A stretch of 8,352 nt of DNA from Lysobacterales bacterium. GTDB lineage: Bacteria; Pseudomonadota; Gammaproteobacteria; Xanthomonadales; SZUA-36. Position numbers and translations under genes: made by a program. The stretch is taken from assembly GCA_009692275.1 (NCBI GenBank), contig SHZL01000117.1, positions 1 to 8,352 of the forward strand, given 5' to 3'. The notes under the pieces were generated by a model that was not told the origin of the DNA, made no database searches, and saw nothing but the letters and a program-made list of their open reading frames with translations. This document shows positions 1 to 6,494 of the stretch, in pieces (positions within the stretch are counted from its first letter, which is position 1; each line of letters opens with the position of its first letter).

Positions 1-107
1 CACAACTCGGCCATCGTGCGGTCTTCCCGCAAAGCGGCCAGCGCCACCTGCGCCTTGAACACTGCGCTGTGGCTGCGGCGGTTACGCCGCCCTGATTTCT
101 TGACCAT
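1..107 (-). CDS. IS3-family transposase OrfA, N-terminal 35 residues (runs off the left edge)
   Basis: The minus-strand frame starts at the ATG at 107 and is open to the left edge. It gives a basic N-terminus (MVKKSGRRNRRS) followed by SHSAVFKAQVALAALRED and TMAEL. This is the start of the helix-turn-helix DNA-binding domain of IS3-family OrfA proteins, where the pattern H-S-x-x-F-K-A-x-V-A-L-A-A-L is common. In this family OrfA binds the IS ends, and the catalytic OrfAB protein is made by programmed frameshifting; orfB would lie outside the window. The start is well supported: a near-perfect AAAAGGAG ribosome-binding site (114-121) sits six bases before the ATG. The subgroup cannot be assigned from 35 residues. 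Confidence 0.8.
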   Translation of the reverse strand, partial: MVKKSGRRNRRSHSAVFKAQVALAALREDRTMAEL

Positions 108-179
108 CAGAAACTCCTTTTCGCCAAGCCGGCTTCGGCCCAGCATAATACCCGGAGTTTCCACTTATAGCGCTGTTCA
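1..179 (-). mobile_element. IS3-family insertion sequence, one end (partial)
   Basis: This is the upstream end of an insertion sequence whose body lies beyond the left edge. The call rests on the OrfA-like start at 107 and on the sequence read on the minus strand from 179, TGAACAGCGCTATAAGTG, followed by GAAACTCC. It begins with TG, as IS3-family terminal inverted repeats do, and lies a short leader away from orfA. The exact boundary at 179 is inferred, because the other end and the target-site duplication are outside the window. The element inserted just downstream of the broken glycosyltransferase gene and is transcribed in the same direction as the cluster. Confidence 0.65.
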
Positions 180-197
180 GATTTGCGGAGCCACTTC

Positions 198-293
198 TCA
201 GACAGCGAGATGCGTGACGATTCCGCGACCAAGCAACGCCATCAGACTTGCATATGCAATTCTTCGGCTGAGCAGGTAATTCGATGTAACCAT
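198..293 (-). other. Short open frame (31 codons) between glycosyltransferase and IS; coding status doubtful
   Basis: Between the glycosyltransferase stop (302) and the IS end (about 179), an ATG at 293 opens a 31-codon frame ending in TGA at 198-200. It contains a mildly hydrophobic segment (SLMALLGRGIVTHLAV). It could be the N-terminal stub of the next cluster gene, cut off by the IS insertion, but the stop comes before the IS boundary and there is no ribosome-binding site upstream of the ATG. I do not recognise it. The rest of 180-301 holds nothing I can assign. Confidence 0.2.
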
Positions 294-301
294 GCCGTTG
301 G

Positions 302-1240
302 TCAAAAATTTATTCTTTCCTTTTCCACCACTACTGGCCGTCGCTGTACGTAGCCATGGATCGATCCGATGTATTCCCCGAGTATGCCGATGAACAGCAA
401 CTGGATGCCAAACAGGAAAAAAAGTCCAATGACGACGGGCGCAACGCCCATGGGAAATGAATCCCAGTAAAAGAGTTTTAGCATCAGGAAAACGCTTGCC
501 ACGACAACGCTGATCGCGCCCAACGTGAAGCCGGCGAATGCCGCAATTCGGATTGGTACTTTGGAATGGCTCACGATGCCGAGCATGGCAATGTCATATA
601 GCGTATAGAAATTATTTTTCTATATCCCGCGCAGCCGTCGCGGCTGGTTGAAAGGTAGGATCTTGATTTCGTAGCCCAATTCGCAAATGAGCCCTCTAAG
701 AAAGGGATATGGATCGCCTATTTGCCTCACGAGATCGAGGATTTTGCGGTCATAGAGCCCAAACCCAGTAGCGTCGCGCACCAGCGATATATCTGAAATC
801 CCATCGAGAAAACGGTAGTAGGCCTTGCGTAGGACGTGCATCAGTGTGGCGCCCTTACTTATGGGCTTGGTCGCCATGACCAGCTTATAGCCCTCTTCCC
901 AATAGCGGATAAACTCGGGAATCATTTCCGGCGGATCCTGCAGATCGGACGCTAGGTAGATCGTCGCCACGCCACGGGATTGCAAGATGCCGTAATAGGG
1001 CGATCGGATGTGTCCGAAATTGCGCGTATTCACGATAATCTTAACCATCGGGTCGCTCGCGGCCAGCCGCTTCAATCTGGCCACGGTGCCGTCCTCCGAG
1101 TGGTTGTCGATGAAGATCATCTCGAACTCATATTTCGTCAGGCCGGCCAAGGCGGTCTTGATCCGTTCGTAGAGTTCGTCGACGTTCTCTTCCTCGTTAT
1201 AGCAAGGGGCGACAATGCTAAGGAGCGGACGTTGGGACAT
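302..1240 (-). pseudogene. GtrB/DPM1-type polyprenyl-phosphate glycosyltransferase, split by an in-frame TAG
   Basis: This family (GT2) transfers a sugar from a nucleotide donor to a lipid carrier phosphate at the cytoplasmic membrane face, for flipping and glycan decoration or assembly. Residues 1-206 form the GT-A domain: LLSIVAPCYNEEENV near the start, FIDNHSEDGT at 43-52 (donor-binding aspartates) and SDLQDPPE at 98-105 (the DxD-type metal site). Codon 207 is TAG (620-622). The same frame then continues with KNNFYTLYDIAMLGIVSHSK and two hydrophobic segments ending in RRPVVVEKERINF, which is the normal C-terminal membrane domain of the family. Total length with the stop is 312 codons, the usual full size. 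The ATG at 1240 has GAGGG (1246-1250) five bases upstream and overlaps the methyltransferase gene by 23 bases. A truncated 206-residue product would lack the membrane segments. The downstream part has an ATG at 586 but no ribosome-binding site. TCG to TAG (Ser) is one possible single-base origin. Confidence 0.9.
620..622 (-). other. In-frame amber codon interrupting the glycosyltransferase
   Basis: On the minus strand the reading is GGG ATA TAG AAA AAT AAT TTC, so the stop falls between a conserved catalytic-domain end and the membrane domain. The frame either side is identical (1240 and 586 differ by a multiple of three), so this is a nonsense change and not a frameshift. TAG also ends the methyltransferase, phosphatase and fucose synthase genes here, so it is an ordinary stop in this genome and recoding is unlikely. 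Confidence 0.9.
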
Positions 1241-2171
1241 TTTTGCCCTCGGCTTTTGGGGTGGCGATTGTTAGCATGTTGCCGAGCTTCAGGCCAATGG
1301 TGAGTTGGCCGAAGCCCGGCACTGACCGGACTTTCCACCCAAAAGCCCAGAGCAGGTGCTTCACGAGATAGCTGATTTGGAAAAAATTGACGGTTTTGCG
1401 CTGTTGCAGCACTTCGAAGCCGGCCGCATCAAGCAAGGCGCATATCGACTGCGGGCTATAGATCTGGGGATGCTGGAGGCAAAACGCCGGCCATTTCCAT
1501 CCTACAAGACGTCGCAAAAGGGACGACTCGTCGTGAGTAACCAGCAATAGCTTCGCCCCGGATGACATCCTCTGCCGCAGTGCTCGTAAGGTCCCCACGG
1601 GATCCAACAGATGATCGAGGACCTGGATCAATACTGCAACCGAAGCAGCGCGTTCCGGCAATTTGGAGAAGCCAAACATATCGTGGATAACGTGAAACGT
1701 CCTGCCCTCGACGACCTTGCTCAAGGCTGGTAGCGCGTCTCGGTTCGGCTCGAATAGCCAATACTCGTCGAACCGCCCTTCTCGTACGCAATTCTCGGTG
1801 AACAAACCGATATCCGGCCCCACTTCGATGAATCCACCTTCAAGGTGGGAGCAGCTCTTTAGCGCCTCGAAATAGCCGTACTGCGTCCTGCGTAGGGCTT
1901 CCAGCGGCACCTCAGACATGTTCGGCTCCATCTGAGCGTAGAGGCGCTCCAACTGTGATCGGTTGAAGAAAATTGGGGCATAGAGCAGGCCGCAGCCACG
2001 ACACCGGGAATAGGGGAAGAACACTTTCTCCTTGAAGAAGCCGTTCCAGTAAGGGACCAGCGCAGTGAAGTCCAAGGACTCTGCCGACGTTTCGGAACGC
2101 ACCTCCACCGCTGGCGGCGGCGCTCCGCCGCATACCGGACATGTCCGGGAAAGAAAACCGCTTTCTTCCAT
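1218..2171 (-). CDS. Class I SAM-dependent methyltransferase with cysteine-rich N-terminus
   Basis: The 317-residue protein probably methylates a sugar or glycan intermediate in the cytoplasm. The N-terminus carries two CxxC pairs, C11/C14 (CPVCGG) and C57/C60 (CRGCG), which look like a split zinc ribbon as in several sugar-methyltransferase families. The Rossmann core follows: FIEVGPDIGLFT (114-125) matches SAM motif I with its E-x-G-x-x-x-G pattern, and LDHLLDPVGTL then SGAKLLLVTHDE (about 185-215) matches the later motifs of PF13489-type enzymes. The C-terminus continues about 100 residues beyond the core. The start is the ATG at 2171. It shares one base with the gtrA-like stop (TGATG), suggesting translational coupling; a TTG one codon upstream is possible but weaker. 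AAGG lies about ten bases upstream. The 3' end overlaps the glycosyltransferase start by 23 bases. Acceptor and methylation type (C, O or N) cannot be told. Confidence 0.82.
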   Translation of the reverse strand: MEESGFLSRTCPVCGGAPPPAVEVRSETSAESLDFTALVPYWNGFFKEKVFFPYSRCRGCGLLYAPIFFNRSQLERLYAQMEPNMSEVPLEALRRTQYGYFEALKSCSHLEGGFIEVGPDIGLFTENCVREGRFDEYWLFEPNRDALPALSKVVEGRTFHVIHDMFGFSKLPERAASVAVLIQVLDHLLDPVGTLRALRQRMSSGAKLLLVTHDESSLLRRLVGWKWPAFCLQHPQIYSPQSICALLDAAGFEVLQQRKTVNFFQISYLVKHLLWAFGWKVRSVPGFGQLTIGLKLGNMLTIATPKAEGKNVPTSAP

Positions 2172-2422
2172 CAACGCGGCGCCTTGGATGAGTCAAATGT
2201 GATGCGACTATGCCAAAAGTAACTACTAACGATGACCAAAGTGGCAAACAGTGTCTGCGCCCAGACCGGATTCATGTACGCGAACTCTACCAAGACGGGC
2301 AGTACTGCAAGATTCACCATGAAATAAGACAAATGAAACGTGATGAACTTTCCATACTCTCGCAGGTAATTTCCGGAAGTCCGGAACACCAGGAACTTGT
2401 TGGTGAGGAAAGCGAAGGTCAC
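2171..2422 (-). pseudogene. GtrA-family membrane protein, N-terminally truncated
   Basis: GtrA-family proteins are small inner-membrane proteins, usually about 120-130 residues with four helices, linked to flipping or handling polyprenyl-linked sugars together with GtrB-type transferases. Here only the second half is present: TFAFLTNKFLVFR, the conserved loop after helix 2, followed by two hydrophobic segments (about residues 24-48 and 51-70) and SSYFWHSRITF, the typical C-terminal signature. The first possible start is GTG at 2422, but the nearest strong ribosome-binding site (GGAGG, around 2440) is about 17 bases away and serves no better start. The frame upstream is the frame of the thiamine diphosphate gene and runs straight into its TAA (2459-2461), so helices 1 and 2 are missing from the DNA. 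Base composition (47% G+C, hand count over 2221-2400) is below the neighbouring gene end (57% over 2461-2640). Confidence 0.75.
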
Positions 2423-2458
2423 GCTGGCCCGTCGCCAGGCACCTCCGCCATGGCCCCA

Positions 2459-4270
2459 TTACTGGTCGTCGACGAGGTCAATGAGCATGTTCTCCCGCAG
2501 TTCTTCCCGGGAGAGAAACGGTGTGAGGTCTTCAAGGGCCGGGGAAGTGATCCTCCCGTCTGGCCATTGTTTGGCCCCCAACTTCGGCGCAAAAGACAGA
2601 TTTTCATCCAACATCACTTCACACACGGTCGGGCCCTCCGCCGCTAGGGTAGCGGCAATGGCGTCGGCCATGTCCTCGTGGCGGACGCAGCGGCGGAAAG
2701 GCATGCCGAAGGCTGCACTCAAGCGACCGAAATCCGGGAAGGTAACGCCGCTCTTGGGACCTCCACCCACTTCCACGCCGCCGAAGAAATTTCGGTGGGT
2801 TTGAAAAATGGAGGCGTAGCCACTGTTGTTGAGGATGAATAACTTGATCGGCAGACGGTTACCGACAATGGTCTGCAGTTCCTGCAGATTCATCATGATG
2901 CTGCCGTCGCCAGCAATACAGACAATGGGCTTATCGCCCGACCCCTTGCAGGCGCCGATAGCGGCCGGCAGATCATAACCCATGGTGGCGCAACCGGAAT
3001 TGGTCCATAGCCGCTGGCCAGGCTTGAGTTCTGCGGCTTGAAAACTGACGACACATGCAGTGCCATTACCGGTGACCACAATTTGCCCCTCTTCCAACCG
3101 ATCGAACAAGGTCTCTATGAAGCAGTAGGGATTGACTCGCTCGTTTTCCCAGTATTCAGGCAAGACCACCGGGAAACGGCGCTGTCGCTCTCTGCACCAG
3201 TCCAACCATTCCTTCTGCTCCTGCGTGGGCCCGGCGTAGGATTCCGCAGCAAGCACCGGCAGCAGATCGGTGAGGCTAGCAAGCACGGGCATGTCTGCTT
3301 TGACGGTGGGTTTCTTCAGTTCGTTCTCGTCGATATCTACCCATATCTTGTAAGCCGCCCGTGCAAAAGAATTCCAGTTGTAGCTCACTTGGCGAATGTT
3401 GAGACGGCTGCCTAGGATCAGCAGTAGGTCAGCATTCTGCACTGCGAAGTTGCCGGCGCGATCCCCCACAGTGCCGGGACGACCGACGTAATTCGGGCAG
3501 GAATCCCAGATCGCGTCGTGGGCGTTCCAGCCGGTCACCACCGGGATGCCGAGCTTTTCCACCAAGCGTATAAAGGCTTCGTGCTGGCCGCTTAGGCGCA
3601 CACCAGCGCCTGCGAAGAGCACCGGGCGCTTGGCTGCCGCGACTTTACCCAGGATAGCGGCGCTAGCCGCATTGAGGTCTGCGCGCTTCCAAGGCTCGTC
3701 CAGCGACGCCGGATCGAAACCGCGCAGGTCCTGCGGATCAATCTGGGCGCCTTGGACGTTCAGAGGAATATCCAACCAGCAAGGGCCGGGACGGCCGGCG
3801 GTAGCCAAGTGGAGGGCCTTTTCCAGGTGATAGCGAATGGAATCCGGATCGGTCACCATGACGCAGTACTTGGTAATGGGGCGCACAAGTTCCTCGATGT
3901 CGAGTTCTTGGTCGCCGTACTGGCGCAGGGGCAGGCCGGTGCTGCGCACGGTGGTTTCCCACTTGACTTGACCAGACAGCACCAGAATGCCGATCGAGTC
4001 CACCCAGGCGCCATATACGCCCGTAATAGCGTTGGTACCACCCGGACCAGAGGTGACATTGACGATGGCAAGCCGGTTTGTCAGGCGGTAGTAGGATTCC
4101 GCGGCCATGGCGCAGGCCTGTTCGTGATGATTGAATATGCACTGCAGTCCCTTATGGGTGCCAAGGGAATGATTGAGGTGCATGGCTCCGCCGCCGGTCA
4201 CCATGAATACGTGACGGATACCGTGCTCTACGGCCTTTTGAGCTACATAATTCGACAATTTCATTTTCAT
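2459..4270 (-). CDS. Acetolactate-synthase-like thiamine diphosphate-dependent enzyme
   Basis: The 603-residue protein has the three-domain order of the acetolactate synthase/IolD/YerE superfamily: N-terminal pyrimidine-binding (about 1-170), central (about 195-335) and C-terminal pyrophosphate-binding (about 385-560). E50 in NHHEQACAMAAE is the conserved activating glutamate. VTSGPGGTNAITG (72-84) is a family signature. GDGS (454-457) with NN at 481-482 is the metal/cofactor motif. The tail (about 560-603, with SPALEDLTPFLSREELRENM) goes beyond the usual catalytic core. The reaction would be decarboxylation with carboligation or cleavage of a keto compound; the glycan-locus setting points to a sugar or cyclitol substrate and not to branched-chain amino acid synthesis, and no regulatory small subunit is adjacent. 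The start is the ATG at 4270, with AAGGA five bases upstream; a TTG at 4318 lacks support. The gene ends 36 bases before the truncated GtrA. Confidence 0.85.
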   Translation of the reverse strand: MKMKLSNYVAQKAVEHGIRHVFMVTGGGAMHLNHSLGTHKGLQCIFNHHEQACAMAAESYYRLTNRLAIVNVTSGPGGTNAITGVYGAWVDSIGILVLSGQVKWETTVRSTGLPLRQYGDQELDIEELVRPITKYCVMVTDPDSIRYHLEKALHLATAGRPGPCWLDIPLNVQGAQIDPQDLRGFDPASLDEPWKRADLNAASAAILGKVAAAKRPVLFAGAGVRLSGQHEAFIRLVEKLGIPVVTGWNAHDAIWDSCPNYVGRPGTVGDRAGNFAVQNADLLLILGSRLNIRQVSYNWNSFARAAYKIWVDIDENELKKPTVKADMPVLASLTDLLPVLAAESYAGPTQEQKEWLDWCRERQRRFPVVLPEYWENERVNPYCFIETLFDRLEEGQIVVTGNGTACVVSFQAAELKPGQRLWTNSGCATMGYDLPAAIGACKGSGDKPIVCIAGDGSIMMNLQELQTIVGNRLPIKLFILNNSGYASIFQTHRNFFGGVEVGGGPKSGVTFPDFGRLSAAFGMPFRRCVRHEDMADAIAATLAAEGPTVCEVMLDENLSFAPKLGAKQWPDGRITSPALEDLTPFLSREELRENMLIDLVDDQ

Positions 4271-4275
4271 TATTT

Positions 4276-4280
4276 TCCTT
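4276..4280 (-). promoter_or_regulatory. Ribosome-binding site for the thiamine diphosphate enzyme
   Basis: AAGGA on the minus strand lies five bases before the ATG at 4270. It fixes that ATG as the start, over the in-frame TTG at 4318 and the ATG two codons downstream. Confidence 0.7.
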
Positions 4281-4289
4281 CCAATCGTC

Positions 4290-4451
4290 CTAAAGCGCGG
4301 TTCTACGTATTGCTTCAATTAACGAGACAGTTCTGTACAAATCCGAATTCCCCCAAACCGAGGAGGCCTGCTGCAATACTTTCTCCAAGTCCTGCTCTAG
4401 GAAACATAGCTGCTGGGCTAATCCGCTGTCAGCGGTATTTCCGCTCGCGCG
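4290..4451 (-). pseudogene. Orphan 3' gene remnant, 53 codons, family unknown
   Basis: The gap between the phosphatase and the thiamine diphosphate enzyme holds a minus-strand frame open from just after a TAA (4452-4454) to a TAG (4290-4292). Its translation looks like the end of a real protein: LAQQLCFLEQDLEKVLQQAS is amphipathic and helix-like, followed by VWGNSDLYRTVSLIEAIRRT. It has no ATG or GTG, only internal TTG codons without a ribosome-binding site. The most natural reading is the C-terminus of a gene whose 5' part was deleted, with the break near 4452-4480. I do not recognise the family. A chance open frame of this length cannot be excluded. Confidence 0.35.
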
Positions 4452-4480
4452 TTACTGAGTTGACCCCGCTTTTCTCATTT

Positions 4481-5155
4481 CTAGGCACCCAAGAATTGGG
4501 TCCTGTGCCCTCTGGAGCGATTGACGATATCAAGCACCTGCGCCACAGCTTCAATGCGCCAGTCCGCAGCGTCAGCATCAACGCCGTCATTATAGCCAGC
4601 CGTGAAGAACACGAAAGGCAGTCCCGCCGCCCGGGCCGCACGTTGGTCCACAGTGCTGTCCCCCACCAAGATTGTGGATGGGGCAGCAGCGCTCAAGGTC
4701 TTCAAGGCGTAATCCAGGGGCTCGCGATTTGGTTTTGTCTGGCTGACGGTATCGCCGCCGACCACAGCACCAAAATGATCGCATAGCCCTGTTTCAAGCA
4801 GTACCTTGCGGCACAGATGTTCCGGCTTGTTACTGCAGATGCCGAGCCGAATGCCCGTTGCCGCCAAGGCCGCAACGGTTTCCGCTGCTCCCGGGAACAG
4901 GGTGTCCGTAGGTGTGGGCAGTTCGTGGTACAAACGCCGGAATTCCTTTACTAGGACGGGCACATCCTGCACCTCCGCCTCCATTGCCCGTCCCGCAAGT
5001 TCCGCCGCGCCCAGACTGATCCATTGCCGATAACAACTTAGGGGCAAAGGTCCCCGCCCCCGGTCCTCGCGCATGCGGTTGAGGATGCGCCGTACCAAGG
5101 GGGCACTGTCCAGCAGGGTACCGTCAAGGTCGAATAGGATGGTCTCAATCACCAC
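4481..5155 (-). CDS. HAD-superfamily phosphatase (phosphoglycolate-phosphatase-like)
   Basis: The 224-residue protein shows every HAD catalytic motif: FDLDGTLLDS at 8-17 with nucleophile D9 and acid/base D11, S108 in GICSNKP, K141 in SQTKPN, and the metal site GDSTVD at 165-170 with D166 and D170. Residues about 18-85 form the helical C1 cap of the Gph/PGMB group. It most likely removes phosphate from a small sugar or cyclitol phosphate in the cytoplasm; a mutase role is possible but less likely. The start is GTG at 5155, with GGAG (5164-5167) eight bases upstream; a second GTG directly follows. It overlaps the kinase gene by 11 bases, which implies co-translation and a shared pathway. The C-terminal tail (RSRGHRTQFLGA) ends next to a possible recombination scar. 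The substrate is unknown. Confidence 0.85.
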   Translation of the reverse strand: MVIETILFDLDGTLLDSAPLVRRILNRMREDRGRGPLPLSCYRQWISLGAAELAGRAMEAEVQDVPVLVKEFRRLYHELPTPTDTLFPGAAETVAALAATGIRLGICSNKPEHLCRKVLLETGLCDHFGAVVGGDTVSQTKPNREPLDYALKTLSAAAPSTILVGDSTVDQRAARAAGLPFVFFTAGYNDGVDADAADWRIEAVAQVLDIVNRSRGHRTQFLGA

Positions 5156-6482
5156 GGCGACAACTCCGCGCCAAGGCGAGTAAGCCGTCCAGCGTTTCTT
5201 CGCCGGTCAGGGTGTCTACCAGCCGAGCCGTTCTGCCGCTCAGGGTGGAGAGGACTGATGAAATGAATCCCGCCCGACGGCTAAGTCCGCCGGAGACGAG
5301 GAAAGTCTGATCCTCTCGCTCTGGATCCAGCCGATCCATGGCGGCCGCGTACTGGCTAAGCCAGCCTTTGGCGATCGCCGCAATCAACTGTTCGGGGGTG
5401 AAACTGTTTTCATGGATGCAACTGATGGAGCCACCGCCCTCGTACTGCCAGGCCGCCGCGAACACGTTCATGTCCACTTCCAATCGGGCATCGAGCACCT
5501 GCTCCGTGGAGAGCCCGCCGAACCGCCGCCAGAAAAACGGCTGACCACCGCCGAGTTTGGCGCAGCCATCGAGGAAGGCGGAGAAAACGTTGAGCGCACG
5601 GCCTGAAGGAATGTGGGTGATGGCAGCAAAATCCTTTCCATCCGCCCCCGGCCGTCGCTCGATGTCGGCGGTCATGTTGCGCCAGGCGCGCAGGACTTGG
5701 GAACCAGTTCCCAGGTTGACCGCCAGTTTAGCGTCTCTGGGAAATCCGGCGCCGAACACAGCGGCCTGAAGGTCACCGACGCCGCCGAAGACTCGGATCT
5801 CCCGCTTAGCCAGGCGAATACTGCCGATAGGCGTTCCAACCGGAACGATCGCCGCAGCCAGAATTTCCCGATCCGCTAGGCCGGCCAGGTCGAGCAGGGA
5901 ACGAGACCATTCATGCAGATTAATGTCATACAGGCCAGTGCCGGCGGCCAGCGACGCATGGATCGCCGGTCGACGTTCACCGCCACGCCAGAGCAGCCAA
6001 TCGGCCAAGGTAAACAGCCGCAAGGCGCCAAGCAAGGCGCCTTGGGTGGCTAGGTGCGCTACGGAAACGATGGGTAAGCCTGCACGCAACTTCATGCCGG
6101 TCTGCGCAAAAAAAAAGTCTCCGCGTTGCCCCAATCTGTCGAAGGTAGAAACACCGGAGGCATCCCTAACGGTAGCTCGACTGTCACGCCAGCTAATGTA
6201 AGGGGTGAGCGGCACTCCGTCTCTGTCTGCCACGATCACGCCGTGCATTTCTGTGCATAGCCACAGGACGTTCACCTCTGGATGGTTCGCGACGAGTCGC
6301 CCGGCTGTGGCTTCCAAGGCCGACCAATAGACTTCCGGCGCCACCTCCGCCTCGCCCTCGAGACCGAACGCGGGCGCAGGGGCAGTAACTTCCACCTCAT
6401 CGGCAACGCACTGCCGCTCCTGCGACCACAGGACGCACTTGATCCGGCTCGCGCCGAAGTCCACAAGGAGCAGACCAGGCAT
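5145..6482 (-). CDS. FGGY-family carbohydrate kinase
   Basis: The 445-residue protein fits the FGGY kinase family, which phosphorylates sugars, ketoses and polyols with ATP and is usually 450-550 residues long. LLVDFGASRIKCVLW (5-19) is the N-terminal ATPase motif. LCTEMHGVIVAD (75-86) and YISWRDSRA (95-103) correspond to xylulokinase-like substrate-side motifs. GGVGDLQAAVFGAG (233-246) contains the expected catalytic base D237. NLGTGSQV (256-263) is the second phosphate loop, and FLVSGGLSRRAGF (394-406) is the adenosine motif. The ending is shorter and less canonical than in xylulokinase. The ATG at 6482 is chosen because GAGG (6489-6492) lies six bases before it; a TTG at 6494 is possible. 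It starts 12 bases after the cyclase stop and overlaps the phosphatase. A run of nine T residues in the coding strand (6108-6116, encoding FFF) is a slippage-prone spot. The substrate is unknown; a seven-carbon ketose or a cyclitol are candidates by context. Confidence 0.82.
   Translation of the reverse strand: MPGLLLVDFGASRIKCVLWSQERQCVADEVEVTAPAPAFGLEGEAEVAPEVYWSALEATAGRLVANHPEVNVLWLCTEMHGVIVADRDGVPLTPYISWRDSRATVRDASGVSTFDRLGQRGDFFFAQTGMKLRAGLPIVSVAHLATQGALLGALRLFTLADWLLWRGGERRPAIHASLAAGTGLYDINLHEWSRSLLDLAGLADREILAAAIVPVGTPIGSIRLAKREIRVFGGVGDLQAAVFGAGFPRDAKLAVNLGTGSQVLRAWRNMTADIERRPGADGKDFAAITHIPSGRALNVFSAFLDGCAKLGGGQPFFWRRFGGLSTEQVLDARLEVDMNVFAAAWQYEGGGSISCIHENSFTPEQLIAAIAKGWLSQYAAAMDRLDPEREDQTFLVSGGLSRRAGFISSVLSTLSGRTARLVDTLTGEETLDGLLALARSCRRGD
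5164..5167 (-). promoter_or_regulatory. Ribosome-binding site for the HAD phosphatase
   Basis: GGAG on the minus strand, inside the end of the kinase gene, is eight bases before the GTG at 5155. It favours this GTG over the next one at 5152. Confidence 0.55.
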
Positions 6483-6488
6483 AGCTGG

Positions 6489-6492
6489 CCTC
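6489..6492 (-). promoter_or_regulatory. Ribosome-binding site for the FGGY kinase
   Basis: GAGG on the minus strand lies just after the cyclase stop and six bases before the ATG at 6482. It overlaps the alternative TTG start at 6494, which makes that start unlikely. Confidence 0.65.
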
Positions 6493-6494
6493 AA

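Noticed and set aside
302..586. Separate small membrane protein gene of 94 codons
   Set aside because: It is in the same frame as the upstream transferase, continues its family pattern, and has no ribosome-binding site before the ATG at 586.
4316..4318. TTG at 4318 as start of the thiamine diphosphate enzyme
   Set aside because: The extra 16 residues do not match the family N-terminus, and a good ribosome-binding site precedes the ATG at 4270.
4423..4435. Perfect hairpin CCGCTG-T-CAGCGG as a terminator after the phosphatase
   Set aside because: The stem is only five or six pairs and no T run follows on the minus strand. It also lies inside the orphan coding-like frame.
4455..4480. TGAGTTGACCCCGC-like sequence as an insertion-sequence end
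   Set aside because: It has a familiar look, but no partner inverted repeat, transposase or duplication was found nearby.
3752..4786. Plus-strand open frame of 344 codons
   Set aside because: It runs antisense across the thiamine diphosphate gene start, the intergenic gap and most of the phosphatase gene. Its translation has no recognisable motif, while both minus-strand genes are strongly supported.
6023..6044. Direct repeat of GCAAGGCGCC as a recombination site
   Set aside because: The two copies encode the repeated ALLGAL segment of the kinase in frame and fit normal coding sequence.
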